Source: Burkholderiaceae bacterium
Lineage (GTDB): Bacteria > Pseudomonadota > Gammaproteobacteria > Burkholderiales > Burkholderiaceae_C
Direction of reading: 5' to 3'
Assembly (NCBI GenBank): GCA_017992055.1
Contig: JAGOPK010000007.1
Coordinates: 124,001-188,000, forward strand
DNA: 64,000 nucleotides
Position numbers and translations under genes: made by a program. Position 1 is the first letter of the stretch. Each line of letters starts with the position of its first letter. Positions 44,779-55,992 of this stretch are shown piece by piece. The notes under the pieces are model-generated. The model was given only the letters and a program-made list of their open reading frames with translations, made no database searches and was not told the DNA's origin.

Positions 44779-45444
44779 CTACCCCCAATGGCCGTCCGCC
44801 CGCGCGCCGCAAGCGCCGTGGCCGGCACGGTGCAAGCCGGTCGGCGCGATCAGGCCGCGCCGCAGGCCGATGCTCATCGCCTCGGTGCGGCTGCGCGCAC
44901 CCAGCTTGACCAGCACCGACTTGACATGCACCTTCACGGTGCCCACCGCCAGGCCCAGGGCCTGGCCGATGGCCTTGTTGGACTGGCCTGCGGCCAGCAG
45001 CCGCAGCACCTGCAGCTCGCGCGGGGTCAGGGGCGGCAGTGCAAAGCTGTCGACGATGCGCTGGGCCGCCTCGGCGCAGATCTGCCGCTGGCCGCGCGCC
45101 AGCTGGCGCACCGCGGCCAGCACCTCGTCGGCCGAGCAGTCCAGCATCAGATAGCCGTGGGCGCCACGTTCGAGGGCCTGGCGCACCTCGGGCTCGCGGT
45201 CGATGGCGGTGACGATCAGCACCCGCGGCGCCGGCGCCGGCCGCGTGGCCGCCTGCGCCAGCCAGCGCAGGCCGTTGGCATGGTCGCAGATCACCACGTC
45301 CGGCGGCGGGTCGTCCAGCCCGGCCCGGCCGGCCGGCAGATGCAGGTCGTCGTGCTGCGCCAGCACGGCGCACAGGCCTGCGGCCACCAGCGGGATCGGG
45401 TGGTCGACAAGCACCTGTGGGAGGCGGACTTCCGGCGTCGGCAT
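44779..45444 (-). CDS. LuxR/NarL-type regulator with degenerate receiver (copy 1)
   Basis: This 221-residue protein has a receiver-like domain and a LuxR helix-turn-helix (LTPRELQVLRLLAAGQSNKA; GTVKVHVKSVLVKLGA). The phospho-Asp position is kept in VVICDHANGL, but the usual acidic pair is reduced to a single Asp (VLVDHPIPL) and the conserved Lys is replaced (GYLMLDCSADE). It probably does not depend on normal phosphorylation. The start at 45444 opens MPTPEVRLPQVLVDHP; longer frames cross the operator region. It is divergent from the OYE-like gene at 45659. Confidence 0.85.
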   Translation of the reverse strand: MPTPEVRLPQVLVDHPIPLVAAGLCAVLAQHDDLHLPAGRAGLDDPPPDVVICDHANGLRWLAQAATRPAPAPRVLIVTAIDREPEVRQALERGAHGYLMLDCSADEVLAAVRQLARGQRQICAEAAQRIVDSFALPPLTPRELQVLRLLAAGQSNKAIGQALGLAVGTVKVHVKSVLVKLGARSRTEAMSIGLRRGLIAPTGLHRAGHGACGARADGHWG

Positions 45445-45577
45445 GCGCGGGGCGGGATGGCGGGGCGAGGCTGGCGATGCTGCGCCGGCGGCGGGCTGGC
45501 GCCCAGTGGTCGGTTGCAGTGTCTTGCAGCGGCCTGCGCGGCCCGGTCGTCGCCGCGCGGCAGGCGGCCCACGGCGC

Positions 45578-45606
45578 TTTGCAAGCCTTTGCAAGTTGCA
45601 ACTTGC
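45578..45606. promoter_or_regulatory. Repeats and 16-bp palindrome between LuxR copy 1 and OYE-like gene 1
   Basis: A direct repeat of tttgcaag (45578-45585 and 45588-45595) overlaps the perfect palindrome gcaagttgcaacttgc (45591-45606). The stretch aagccttt here resembles aagccttg upstream of the second LuxR gene and of OYE-like gene 2. It is a candidate operator for this gene set. Confidence 0.55.
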
Positions 45607-45658
45607 GCCCCGGCCATGCCGCTGACGATGATGGCCTCCAGGCCTCGTCTGCCCAGCC

Positions 45659-46687
45659 ATGTGTGCCTCCCACGACCTGCCGACCGCCCGACCCATCGAA
45701 CCGATGCCCGCTGCCTCGACGCCGGACCTGTTCACGCCGCTGCGGGCCGGCGCCTTCGAGCTGTCGCACCGGGTGGTGATGCCGGCGCTGTCGCGCCACC
45801 GGGCCGATGCCGACGGCGTGCCGTCGGCGCGCATGGCGGCGCACTACGGACGTCGCGCCAGCGCCGGTGGCCTGATCGTCTGCGAGGCGACGGCGGTCAA
45901 TGCGGCCAGCTGCCAGCCCGGCGCGCCCGGCCTGCACAGTGCCGAGCAGGTCAATCATTGGCGCCAGGTCACCGACGCGGTGCACCGCGGCGGCGGCATC
46001 GTGATCGCCCAGCTGCGCCTGGGCGCGGCCGCCGGTGGGCCGGCCCCTCCCGATCCCGACAGCATCGAGCGCTGGCTGCTGGACTACCGCAGCGCCGCCG
46101 AGAACGCCGGCGATGCCGGCTTCGACGGGGTTGAGCTGCAGGCCGCGCAAGGCGCCCTGCCCGAGCGCATGCTGCACGAGGCCAGCGCCGAGGACGGGCC
46201 CGGCATGCGCTTTCTGGCGGCGGCGCTGCGCTCGCTGATCGGCGTGTGGGGCCGCGAGCGCGTCGGCCTGTGCCTGTCGCTGCAGCGGCCCGAGCCTGGC
46301 CGGCGCAGCGCCGGACTCGACGCGCTGGCCTTTTATGCCCAGCTGCTGTGTGATCTGCAGCGCGAGGGCATCGCCTACCTGCAGCTGGTCGAGCCCGGCC
46401 ACGACGGCCTCGTCACGCCCCCCGAGCGAGCGCCGCAGCCGCGCCTGGCCAGCCTGCTGCGCCCGCACTATGCCGGCGTGCTGCTGGTTGCCGGCGGGCA
46501 CGATGCGGCCTCGGCACGGCAGGCCCTGGGTTCCGGCCAGGCCGACGCGGTGGCCTTTGGCCGCGCCTTCATCGCCCACCCGGACCTGCCGGCGCGGCTG
46601 CGCGCCGGACTGCCGCTGCGGCGCGGCAGCCCACGCTGGTACTTTGCCGGCGGCGATCGGGGTTATGTCGACGCCGCCGGCGGATGA
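45659..46687 (+). CDS. Old Yellow Enzyme-like protein with altered active site (copy 1)
   Basis: This 342-residue TIM-barrel protein is related to NemA-type OYEs: LFTPLRAGAFELSHRVVMPA, RRASAGGLIVCEAT, HWRQVTDAVHRGGGIVIAQL and a final FGRAFIAHPDLPARL. The usual GVEIHGANGYLxDQFL is GVELQAAQGALPERML here, so the His and Asn that hold the substrate carbonyl are both Gln; the WHVGR block is also changed. FMN binding may survive, but standard ene-reductase activity is doubtful. An alternative start is 45704. The stop overlaps the following NTPase gene by 4 bp. Confidence 0.82.
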   Translation: MCASHDLPTARPIEPMPAASTPDLFTPLRAGAFELSHRVVMPALSRHRADADGVPSARMAAHYGRRASAGGLIVCEATAVNAASCQPGAPGLHSAEQVNHWRQVTDAVHRGGGIVIAQLRLGAAAGGPAPPDPDSIERWLLDYRSAAENAGDAGFDGVELQAAQGALPERMLHEASAEDGPGMRFLAAALRSLIGVWGRERVGLCLSLQRPEPGRRSAGLDALAFYAQLLCDLQREGIAYLQLVEPGHDGLVTPPERAPQPRLASLLRPHYAGVLLVAGGHDAASARQALGSGQADAVAFGRAFIAHPDLPARLRAGLPLRRGSPRWYFAGGDRGYVDAAGG

Positions 46688-49644
46688 CAGAATGGATCGA
46701 CATGCAAGGGCCGGCCACCTCAGACCAGATGTTCGTGTTCGGGCAGTTCCGGCTGCTGCCCGCGCAGCGCAGCCTGCTCGAAGCCGGCGCACCGGTGCGC
46801 ATCGGCAGCCGCGCGCTGGACCTGCTGACGGTGCTGGTCGAACGCGCCGGCGAGGTGGTCGGCAAGGACGAGCTGATGCGCCGCGTCTGGCCGCATGCGG
46901 TGGTCGACGAGGCCGGCCTGCGCGTGCACATCGCCACGCTGCGCAAGCTGCTGGGCGAGGGCCGCTCGGGCGTGCGCCATATCGCCAATGTGCCGCTGCG
47001 CGGTTACTGCTTCGTGGTGCCGGTGCAGCGCCAGACGCTGGCGGCGCCACGCCCGCCGGCCGCCCTGCCGCCGGCCGCGGCCAGCCTGACCGTGCCGCCG
47101 CGGCTGACCCGGCTGATCGGCCGCGAGACCGCGGTCGACGCGGCGGTGCAGACCCTGCTGCAGCGCCGCTTCGTCACCCTGGTCGGCCCGGGCGGCATGG
47201 GCAAGACCTCGGTGGCACTGGCCGCGGCCGAACGTGTGGGCGGTCGCTATCCGCACGGCGTGTGCTTCGTCGACCTGGCGGCGCTGGCCGACGGCCGCCT
47301 GGTGCCCAGCGCGCTGGCCGCCGCGCTCGGCGTGCCGCTGCGCTCGGACGACGCCTTGCGCGACACCCTGCCCTGGCTCAGCGGGCGCACCCTGCTGGTG
47401 GTGCTGGACAACTGCGAGCACCTGGTCGATGCCGCCGCGGCCCTGGCCGAGCGCCTGGTCGGCGAGCTGCCCGGCCTGTCGATCCTGGCCACCAGCCGCG
47501 AGCCGCTGCGTGCACGTGGTGAGTGGGTGCAGCGCCTGGCCTCGCTGGCGGCGCCGCCGGGCCATGCCCCATGCAGCTACGAGGCGGCACTGGCCTACCC
47601 GGCCTTCGAGCTGTTCGTCGAGCGCGCCATGGCCAGCACCGACGGCCTGGCCTTTGGCGATGCCGACGTGCCGCTGGTGGCCCACCTGTGCCGCAGCCTG
47701 GACGGCATGCCGCTGGCCATCGAGCTGGTGGCCGCGCGGCTGGGCGTGTTCGGCCTGCGCGGCCTGGCCGAGCGCCTGGACGACCACCTGTCCCTGCCCA
47801 CCCTGGGCCACCGCACGGCCCTGCCGCGCCACCAGGGCCTGCGCGCCACGCTGGACTGGAGCCATGGCCTGCTGACGGCCGACGAGCAGCGTGTGCTGCG
47901 GCGGCTGTCGGTGTTCCGCGAGCGCTTTGCGCTCGACGGCGTGCAGGCCGTGGCCGAGGGTGCCGGCCTGGATGCCACCGATGCCACGCGCCTGGTGATG
48001 AACCTGGTGGCCAAGTCGCTGGTCAGCGCCGAACCCGGCGACGACATGGTCCAGTACCGGCTGCTCCAGACCACGCGCAGCTATGCCGCCGAGCGCCTGG
48101 CCGCCAGCGGCGAGCAGCCAGAGACGGCCCGGCGCCATGCGCTGTACTGCCGCCAGCTGCTGGGCGTGGTGATGCGCGACAGCGAGCTGATGGTGGCCAC
48201 GCGCTGGCGCGAGCGCCATGGCCGGCGGGTCGACGACCTGCGGGCCGCGCTGGCCTGGGCATTCGGCGAAGGCGGCGACGCCGAACTCGGCGCCGCGCTG
48301 CTGGCGCATTCGGCCGCGCTGTGGTTTGGCCTGTCGCTGGTCAGCGAATACCTGCAGCGGCTGGAGCAGGCCATCGCCGGCCTGCCGCCGGCCCTGGCAG
48401 GCGGCACGCTGGACATGCGGCTGCAACTGGCCCATGGCCAGGCCAGCCTGGCCATGCGCGGCGGCGCGCCCGAGGGCCTGCAGGCGCTGCAGCGGGCGGT
48501 GGCGCTGGGCCGGCATTGCGGCGACGCCGAGGTGCAACTGCGCGGGCTGTGGGGCATCTTCAGCCTGCAGGCGCTGCGCGGCGACTATGCCGCCGCACGC
48601 GATGCGGCCGAGGCCCACGGCCAGGTGGCCGAGCACAGCGGCGACCTGGCCGCACGCTACATGTATCACCGCATCATGGCGCTGTGCCTGCACAGCCTGG
48701 GCGACCAGCCGCAGGCGCTGGAGCATGTGCAGCAGGCCCTGCAGCCGGCCGCCATCCAGCTGCAGCCGGCCCAGGGCACGCTGTTCCACCTCGACCACCG
48801 CACCGCGGCGCTGACACAGCTGGCGCGCATCCTGTGGCTGCAGGGCCGGCCCGATGCCGCACGAAGCGCCGCCGAGGAGGCCGCCGAGGCCGGCCGCGCG
48901 GCCGACCACCCGCAGTCGCTGACCTATGCGCTGAGCTACGCAGCCTGCCCGGTGGCGCTGTGGTGCGGCGACGATGCCGGGGCCCAGGCGCTGATCGACG
49001 AGCTGCGCGAATGCGTGGAGGTCAATGCGCTGGGCTTCTGGCGCTCGTGGCCGCCGCTGTTCATGCGCGCGCTGGCCGCACGCCGCGGCGATGCGGCGGC
49101 GGCGGCCATCGCCGCCGGCGAGCTGCACTTCAGCCACCTGGACATGCTGGCCACGTTGCATCCGGACTTCGTCGGCGAGGCGGTGCTGGCACGCCTGCCG
49201 CTGGGCCTGAACGGCTGGTGTGCCGCCGAGGTGATGCGCGTGGATGCCGAGCGCCGGCTGCTGGCGTCGGCCACGGCTGCAGCGGCCGATCCGGCCCAGG
49301 CCATGGCCTTGCTGCAGGCGGCGCTGAGCCTGGCGCAGCGCCAGGGCGCGCACGGCTGGGCGCTGCGCTGCGCCACCAGCCTGGCCGCGGCCGAGCTGGA
49401 GGCCGGCCGGGCCGAGGCCGCGCGCACGGTGCTGGACGCCGCGCTGGCGCGCATCGAAGGTGGCGGCGACACGGCCGATGTCGGTCGCGCACGCGGGCTG
49501 CTGGCCCGCATCGATGCATGCGGACCGGCTCCTGCCGCCCGGCCCAGCGGCCAGCGGCCCGACCATCAGCGGGACAGTCCGCGCGACGGTCAGCGCGACA
49601 ACGCGGCGCTGCGCGACAGCCACCGGGCCGCCAGCGGCCGGTAG
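46684..49644 (+). CDS. Winged-helix/NTPase regulator with TPR-like tail (copy B)
   Basis: This 986-residue protein is a paralogue of the one at 41442: winged helix (residues about 12-110: LDLLTVLVERAGEVVGKDEL; IANVPLRGYCFVV), Walker A GPGGMGKTS (about 169-177), Walker B LLVVLDNCEHL (about 236-246) and a long helical TPR-like tail. A start at 46702 is possible. The first codons overlap the stop of the OYE-like gene, implying coupled expression. Its 3' end overlaps the convergent Bug gene by 55 bp and encodes a His/Arg/Asp-rich tail. Confidence 0.85.
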   Translation: MTEWIDMQGPATSDQMFVFGQFRLLPAQRSLLEAGAPVRIGSRALDLLTVLVERAGEVVGKDELMRRVWPHAVVDEAGLRVHIATLRKLLGEGRSGVRHIANVPLRGYCFVVPVQRQTLAAPRPPAALPPAAASLTVPPRLTRLIGRETAVDAAVQTLLQRRFVTLVGPGGMGKTSVALAAAERVGGRYPHGVCFVDLAALADGRLVPSALAAALGVPLRSDDALRDTLPWLSGRTLLVVLDNCEHLVDAAAALAERLVGELPGLSILATSREPLRARGEWVQRLASLAAPPGHAPCSYEAALAYPAFELFVERAMASTDGLAFGDADVPLVAHLCRSLDGMPLAIELVAARLGVFGLRGLAERLDDHLSLPTLGHRTALPRHQGLRATLDWSHGLLTADEQRVLRRLSVFRERFALDGVQAVAEGAGLDATDATRLVMNLVAKSLVSAEPGDDMVQYRLLQTTRSYAAERLAASGEQPETARRHALYCRQLLGVVMRDSELMVATRWRERHGRRVDDLRAALAWAFGEGGDAELGAALLAHSAALWFGLSLVSEYLQRLEQAIAGLPPALAGGTLDMRLQLAHGQASLAMRGGAPEGLQALQRAVALGRHCGDAEVQLRGLWGIFSLQALRGDYAAARDAAEAHGQVAEHSGDLAARYMYHRIMALCLHSLGDQPQALEHVQQALQPAAIQLQPAQGTLFHLDHRTAALTQLARILWLQGRPDAARSAAEEAAEAGRAADHPQSLTYALSYAACPVALWCGDDAGAQALIDELRECVEVNALGFWRSWPPLFMRALAARRGDAAAAAIAAGELHFSHLDMLATLHPDFVGEAVLARLPLGLNGWCAAEVMRVDAERRLLASATAAAADPAQAMALLQAALSLAQRQGAHGWALRCATSLAAAELEAGRAEAARTVLDAALARIEGGGDTADVGRARGLLARIDACGPAPAARPSGQRPDHQRDSPRDGQRDNAALRDSHRAASGR

Positions 49645-50642
49645 CGCTCGACCTCGGCCAGCAGCAGTTGCTGCGCCTGGGCCAGATCCATCGGCGGCGC
49701 CGGCTGCGAGCCGCTGGCCAGCAGCGTCTGCTGGAACTCCGCGCTGCGCAGCGTGTCCTGCAGCTCCTGCGCCAGCCGCTGCGCCACCGCATCGGGCACG
49801 GCCGCCGGCACCACCAGGCCGGCCCAGCTGTGGTGCACAAAGCCGCCCAGGCCCAGGGCCTGGGCCAGCGTGGGCAGCTGCGGCAGGCGGGCATCACGCT
49901 CGGCGGCCGCCAGCCCCAGGGCGCGCAGCCGGCCGGCCGCCACCGCCTCGTGGATGCCGCCGGCCAGCGGCAGAAAGGCCAGGTCGACATGGCCGCCCAG
50001 CAGGTCTTGCAGCAGCGGCGCAATGCCCTTGTACGGCAGGTGCACCCCGATCAGGCCCGTGCGCTGCTGGAAGTCCTCGGCACACAAATGGCTGTTCGAG
50101 CCCACGCCGTAGCTGCCGAAGACGGCCGGCCGGGCCGCGGGGCGCCGGGCTTCGGCCAGCCATGGCGCGAGCTCGGCGCCCTGCAGCCCGGCGCCGGCCA
50201 CCAGCACCATCGGCGAGCGCGCCACCAGGCCGATCAACCGCAGCTGCTCGGTCCGGTAGCGCAGCTGGGGGTTCACCAGCGGCACCAGCACCGCATCGCT
50301 GTCGGTGGCCAGGGCCAGTTCGTGGCCGTCGGCGGCGGACTGCAGCAGCTTCTGCAATCCGAGGGCACCGGCCGCCCCGGGCAGGTTCTCGACCCGCACC
50401 TCCTGGCGCAGGGCCGGGCGCAGCGCAGCCGCCAGCTGGCGCGCCAGCAGGTCGACCGTGCCGCCAGCCGGATAGGGCACGGTCAGGTGCAGGCCACGCG
50501 ACGGGAAGTCCTGGCCGTGCGCAGCGCCGGTCGTGCCCAGCCACGGCAGCGGCAGCAAACGCCACAACAGGGCTCGCCGCCGCGCCAGGGCTGGAGCAGG
50601 GGCCGGCGGCGGGTGGCGACGGGTGGCGGGGTGCAGCTTCAT
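49590..50642 (-). CDS. Bug-type periplasmic solute-binding protein
   Basis: This 350-residue protein has a Pro-rich, Arg-containing signal region (hydrophobic core ALLWRLLPLPWLGTTGAAHG) and the Bug fold: LHLTVPYPAGGTVDLLARQL, VENLPGAAGALGLQKLL and LPYKGIAPLLQDLLGGHVD. It is an orphan with no TctA/TctB partner. It lies between a winged-helix/NTPase gene and LuxR copy 2, so it may serve as a ligand sensor for that set rather than in transport (inference). The start at 50642 begins the signal region. Confidence 0.87.
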   Translation of the reverse strand: MKLHPATRRHPPPAPAPALARRRALLWRLLPLPWLGTTGAAHGQDFPSRGLHLTVPYPAGGTVDLLARQLAAALRPALRQEVRVENLPGAAGALGLQKLLQSAADGHELALATDSDAVLVPLVNPQLRYRTEQLRLIGLVARSPMVLVAGAGLQGAELAPWLAEARRPAARPAVFGSYGVGSNSHLCAEDFQQRTGLIGVHLPYKGIAPLLQDLLGGHVDLAFLPLAGGIHEAVAAGRLRALGLAAAERDARLPQLPTLAQALGLGGFVHHSWAGLVVPAAVPDAVAQRLAQELQDTLRSAEFQQTLLASGSQPAPPMDLAQAQQLLLAEVERYRPLAARWLSRSAALSR

Positions 50643-50819
50643 GGTGGGGTGGGGCCTCGGCCTGGCGGCAGGGTCGGACCATGCTAATCCGGCGCCCGGG
50701 GCATCGGCGTCTCTTCGCAAGCCTTGACAACGAATAACTCGTCAGCTCACCGGACGCGGATCAACATGCCGGGCATGGCGGGGACGCTCCTGCCAGTCCA
50801 CGCCAACAGGAGGTCCCCC

Positions 50820-51542
50820 ATGCAAGCTCAGGCCATCGAAGTTCCGACCCGCGTGCTGGTGCTGCACGCCCAGGCCATCATCGGCTGCGGCCTCGGAGCC
50901 GCTCTGGGGGGCCAGCCCGGCTTCGAGGTCCAGGTGGCCTCGCCGCTGGTGGACGCCGGGCTGCCCGCCGACGCCGATGTCGTGGTCTGTGACCACGACA
51001 CCGGTCTGCGCCTGGCGCAGGCCGCACGCCGGCCGCCGACGGCGCGCCGTGCCGCCCGGCTGCTGGTGCTGGCGGCGCACGACCGCGAACATGCGGTGCG
51101 CCATGCGCTGGAGTGCGGCGTGCATGGCTACATGCTGCAGGACGCGCCGGTGGACGAGCTGGTGACCGGCGTGCGTGCGCTGGCCAGCGGCCAGCGCTTC
51201 CTCAGCCTGGCGGTGGCCCAGCGCATGGCCGACAGCATGGCCCGCGAGTCGCTCACCCTGCGCGAAACCCAGGTGCTGGAGCTGCTGGCCTGCGGCCAGT
51301 GCAACAAGGCCATCGCGCGCGAGCTGCAGATCGCGGTGGGCACCGTCAAGACCCATGTCAAGGCCGTCATGGCCAAGCTCGACGCCAGCAGCCGCACCCA
51401 GGCGGTGAGCGTGGCCGCGCAGCGCGGCCTGGTCAGCCTGTTCCGGCCCGAGTCCGCTGCCGCTGCCGCTGCCGCTGCGATGGTCCCGCTGTCGATGGCC
51501 GCGGCGCGCGCGGCCCATCCGCCGTCGCCGTCCTACGCCTGA
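50820..51542 (+). CDS. LuxR/NarL-type regulator with degenerate receiver (copy 2)
   Basis: This 240-residue protein has a receiver-like domain and a LuxR helix-turn-helix (LTLRETQVLELLACGQCNKA; GTVKTHVKAVMAKLDA). The phospho-Asp is kept (VVVCDHDTGL), but the acidic pair is lost (VLVLHAQAIIG) and the Lys is replaced by Gln (GYMLQDAPVDE). It is a paralogue of the protein at 44779. A strong AGGAGGT precedes the ATG at 50820, which fixes the start. The C-terminus has an Ala run. It converges on OYE-like gene 2. Confidence 0.87.
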   Translation: MQAQAIEVPTRVLVLHAQAIIGCGLGAALGGQPGFEVQVASPLVDAGLPADADVVVCDHDTGLRLAQAARRPPTARRAARLLVLAAHDREHAVRHALECGVHGYMLQDAPVDELVTGVRALASGQRFLSLAVAQRMADSMARESLTLRETQVLELLACGQCNKAIARELQIAVGTVKTHVKAVMAKLDASSRTQAVSVAAQRGLVSLFRPESAAAAAAAAMVPLSMAAARAAHPPSPSYA

Positions 51543-51584
51543 ACCCTGGGCGGCGCTCCCGGCGGCGCGCTGTTCACGCGCTGT

Positions 51585-52457
51585 TCAGGTCGGCGTGTCC
51601 AGCGCCGCATAGTCGGTGTAGCCGTGGGCACCGCCCTGGTGCAGCGTGGCCCGGTCCGGCTCTGCCAGCGCCGCGCCGCGGCGCAGCCGCTGCGGCAGGT
51701 CGGGGTTGGCGACAAAGGCCAGCTCGAAGCTGAGCGCGTCCACCCTGCCACGCTCCAAGGCCGCCACCGCGTCCGCCGGCGAGTGGTCGCCGCAGACCAG
51801 CAGCGCGGCACCGCCCAGGTGGCGCAGCTGCTTCAGGCACTCGTCTTCGGGCAGCGCTGGCCCCGACAGGCGCAGATAGGCGATGCCCGGCCAGCGCTGC
51901 GCTGTCATGGCCGCTGCGGCCGCACAGGCCTGCCCCGGCCCCAGCCCCAGACCCACCCGGTCGCCGCCCCACACGCCGATCAGGGCAGGCAGCAGATCGG
52001 CCACGGCAGCCGCATGGTCTCCGGCGCACAGCTCGACCCCATCGAAGCCGGCGTCGCCCGCCAGTTCGGCGGCGTCGCGCAAGGCCTCGGACAGGCTGTC
52101 CAGCGCCTGCGCATCGAGCGCGGCCTGCGGCAGGCCCGGCCCGAGCTGGGCCAGCATCAGGCCGCCACGCTGGTGCACGGCATCGGTGACCTGGCGCCAC
52201 AGATTGGCCTGCTGGCTGGTGTACAGGCCCGGCGCCTCGGACGAGGTGGGCGCGTCGCGCTGCACCGTGATCGGCTCGCTGATGACCAGACCGCCGGCGC
52301 TGGCACGCTGGCCATGGTGCTGGGCCATCAGCGCGGTGGGCAGGCCATCGGGCCGCGCACGATGGCGCGGCGGCGTGGCCATCACCACGCGGTGGCTGAT
52401 CGACCAGCCGCCCAGGCTCAGCGGTGTGAACAGCATGGGGACGGGCTGGGGCGGCAT
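51585..52457 (-). CDS. Old Yellow Enzyme-like protein, strongly degenerate (copy 2)
   Basis: This 290-residue protein keeps the OYE N-terminus (LFTPLSLGGWSISHRVVMAT; GQRASAGGLVISEPITV; WRQVTDAVHQRGGLMLAQL). The active-site region reads GVELCAGDHAAAVADL, so the His/Asn pair is gone, the post-barrel hairpin is deleted, and the FGR phosphate motif is SFELAFVANPDLPQRL. It is about 70 residues shorter than normal OYEs. It is a paralogue of the protein at 45659. Loss of catalysis is likely. The start could be 52436. Confidence 0.78.
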   Translation of the reverse strand: MPPQPVPMLFTPLSLGGWSISHRVVMATPPRHRARPDGLPTALMAQHHGQRASAGGLVISEPITVQRDAPTSSEAPGLYTSQQANLWRQVTDAVHQRGGLMLAQLGPGLPQAALDAQALDSLSEALRDAAELAGDAGFDGVELCAGDHAAAVADLLPALIGVWGGDRVGLGLGPGQACAAAAAMTAQRWPGIAYLRLSGPALPEDECLKQLRHLGGAALLVCGDHSPADAVAALERGRVDALSFELAFVANPDLPQRLRRGAALAEPDRATLHQGGAHGYTDYAALDTPT

Positions 52458-52524
52458 GGTGGCGATCGGCAGGATGAGGGTCCGATGATCGCGGCCGTGG
52501 CCGGCCGCGGCCAATTAAGCCTTG

Positions 52525-52545
52525 TCATGCCTTGCTAAGGCATGA
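52525..52545. promoter_or_regulatory. 21-bp palindrome upstream of OYE-like gene 2 and fadB-like gene
   Basis: Arms tcatgcctt and aaggcatga form a perfect inverted repeat around gct. It is 68 bp before the OYE-like ATG and about 150 bp before the fadB-like ATG. The adjacent aagccttgtca (52518-52528) resembles sequences before LuxR copy 2 and OYE-like gene 1. It is a strong operator candidate. Confidence 0.6.
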
Positions 52546-52694
52546 CGCGGCAGCCCAGTTCGGCGCGGAGCCGGGGCCCTGCCGCCGCTCGCGACCGCGC
52601 TGCGGAACGCGCGGTGACGCTGGGGCGACTTGGCGCGGCGTCGAAGGCGTCCAGAATGCACGGTCCGTATTCCGCACGCCAGGAGAAAGCAGCG

Positions 52695-54785
<2,091 letters not shown>

Positions 54786-54802
54786 TCCGGGAGACAGACA
54801 CC

Positions 54803-55981
54803 ATGGTCGACGCAGTGATTGTTTCCACCGCCCGCACCGGCCTCGGCAAGAGCTGGAAGGGTGCGTTCAACATGACCCATGGCGCCACGCTGGGCGCCCA
54901 TGCGGTGCAGCATGCCGTGGCCCGCTCGGGCCTGGACCCCGCCGAGATCGAGGACTGCATCATGGGCGGCACCTTCGGCGAGGGCACGACCGGCGGCAAC
55001 ATCGCCCGCGCCATCGCGCTGCGCGCCGGCCTGCCGGTGACCACCGCCGGCCTGAGCATCAACCGCTTCTGCTCGTCGGGCCTGCAGAGCATTGCGCTGG
55101 CGGCCCAGCGCGTGATCACCGAGGGCTGCCCGGCCATCGTGGCCGGTGGCGTGGAAAGCATCAGCTGCGTGCAAAACGAGGCCAACCGCCACATGCGCAT
55201 CGACCCCTGGCTGGCCGAGCACAAGCCCGAGCTGTACTGGAGCATGCTGCAGACCGCCGAGCAGGTGATCCAGCGCTATGGCATCGCCAAGCTGGCACAG
55301 GACGAGTACGGCGTGCGCAGCCAGCAGCGCGCCGCCGCGGCCCAGGCCGCCGGCAAGTTCGCCGACGAGATCGTGCCCATGACCACGGTGATGGGCGTGG
55401 TCGACAAGGCCACGGGCCGCATCACGCGCAAGGAAGTGACCATCGCGGCCGACGAGGGCATCCGCGGCGACACCACGCTGGAGGCCATCAGCGGCCTGCG
55501 CCCGGCCCTGCCCGGCGGCATGGTCACGGCCGGCAATGCCAGCCAGTTCAGCGACGGCGCCTCGGCCGTGGTGGTGATGAACGGCAAGCTGGCCGAGCAA
55601 CGGGGCCTGAAGCCGCTGGGCATCTTCCGCGGCTTTGCGGTGGCCGGCTGCGAGCCCGACGAGATGGGCATCGGCCCGGTGTTTGCCGTGCCGCGGCTGC
55701 TGCAGCGCGCCGGGCTCAAGGTATCGGACATCGACCTGTGGGAGCTGAACGAGGCCTTCGCCTGCCAGGTGCTGTATTGCCGCGATACGCTGGGCATTCC
55801 CGACGAGCGGCTCAATGTCAACGGCGGCGCCATCGCCGTGGGCCACCCTTATGGCGTTTCCGGCGCGCGCCTGACCGGCCATGCGCTGATCGAGGGCAAG
55901 CGCCGCGGCGCCAAGTACGTGGTGGTCACCATGTGCATCGGCGGCGGCCAGGGTGCGGCCGGCCTGTTTGAAGTGGCCTGA
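54803..55981 (+). CDS. Acetyl-CoA acyltransferase (thiolase)
   Basis: This 392-residue thiolase keeps all active-site elements: Cys90 in [15 protein letters not shown], His in [16 protein letters not shown] and the second Cys in [15 protein letters not shown]. It splits 3-oxoacyl-CoA, completing the cycle begun by the protein encoded 17 bp upstream. A GGGAG is placed before the ATG at 54803. Confidence 0.95.
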   Translation: MVDAVIVSTARTGLGKSWKGAFNMTHGATLGAHAVQHAVARSGLDPAEIEDCIMGGTFGEGTTGGNIARAIALRAGLPVTTAGLSINRFCSSGLQSIALAAQRVITEGCPAIVAGGVESISCVQNEANRHMRIDPWLAEHKPELYWSMLQTAEQVIQRYGIAKLAQDEYGVRSQQRAAAAQAAGKFADEIVPMTTVMGVVDKATGRITRKEVTIAADEGIRGDTTLEAISGLRPALPGGMVTAGNASQFSDGASAVVVMNGKLAEQRGLKPLGIFRGFAVAGCEPDEMGIGPVFAVPRLLQRAGLKVSDIDLWELNEAFACQVLYCRDTLGIPDERLNVNGGAIAVGHPYGVSGARLTGHALIEGKRRGAKYVVVTMCIGGGQGAAGLFEVA

Positions 55982-55992
55982 GCGGAGCGGGC

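Noticed and set aside
50724-50752. TTGACA at 50724 as a sigma-70 minus-35 element for LuxR copy 2.
   Set aside because: No acceptable minus-10 lies 16-18 bp downstream; it may instead be part of the shared AAGCCTT motif.
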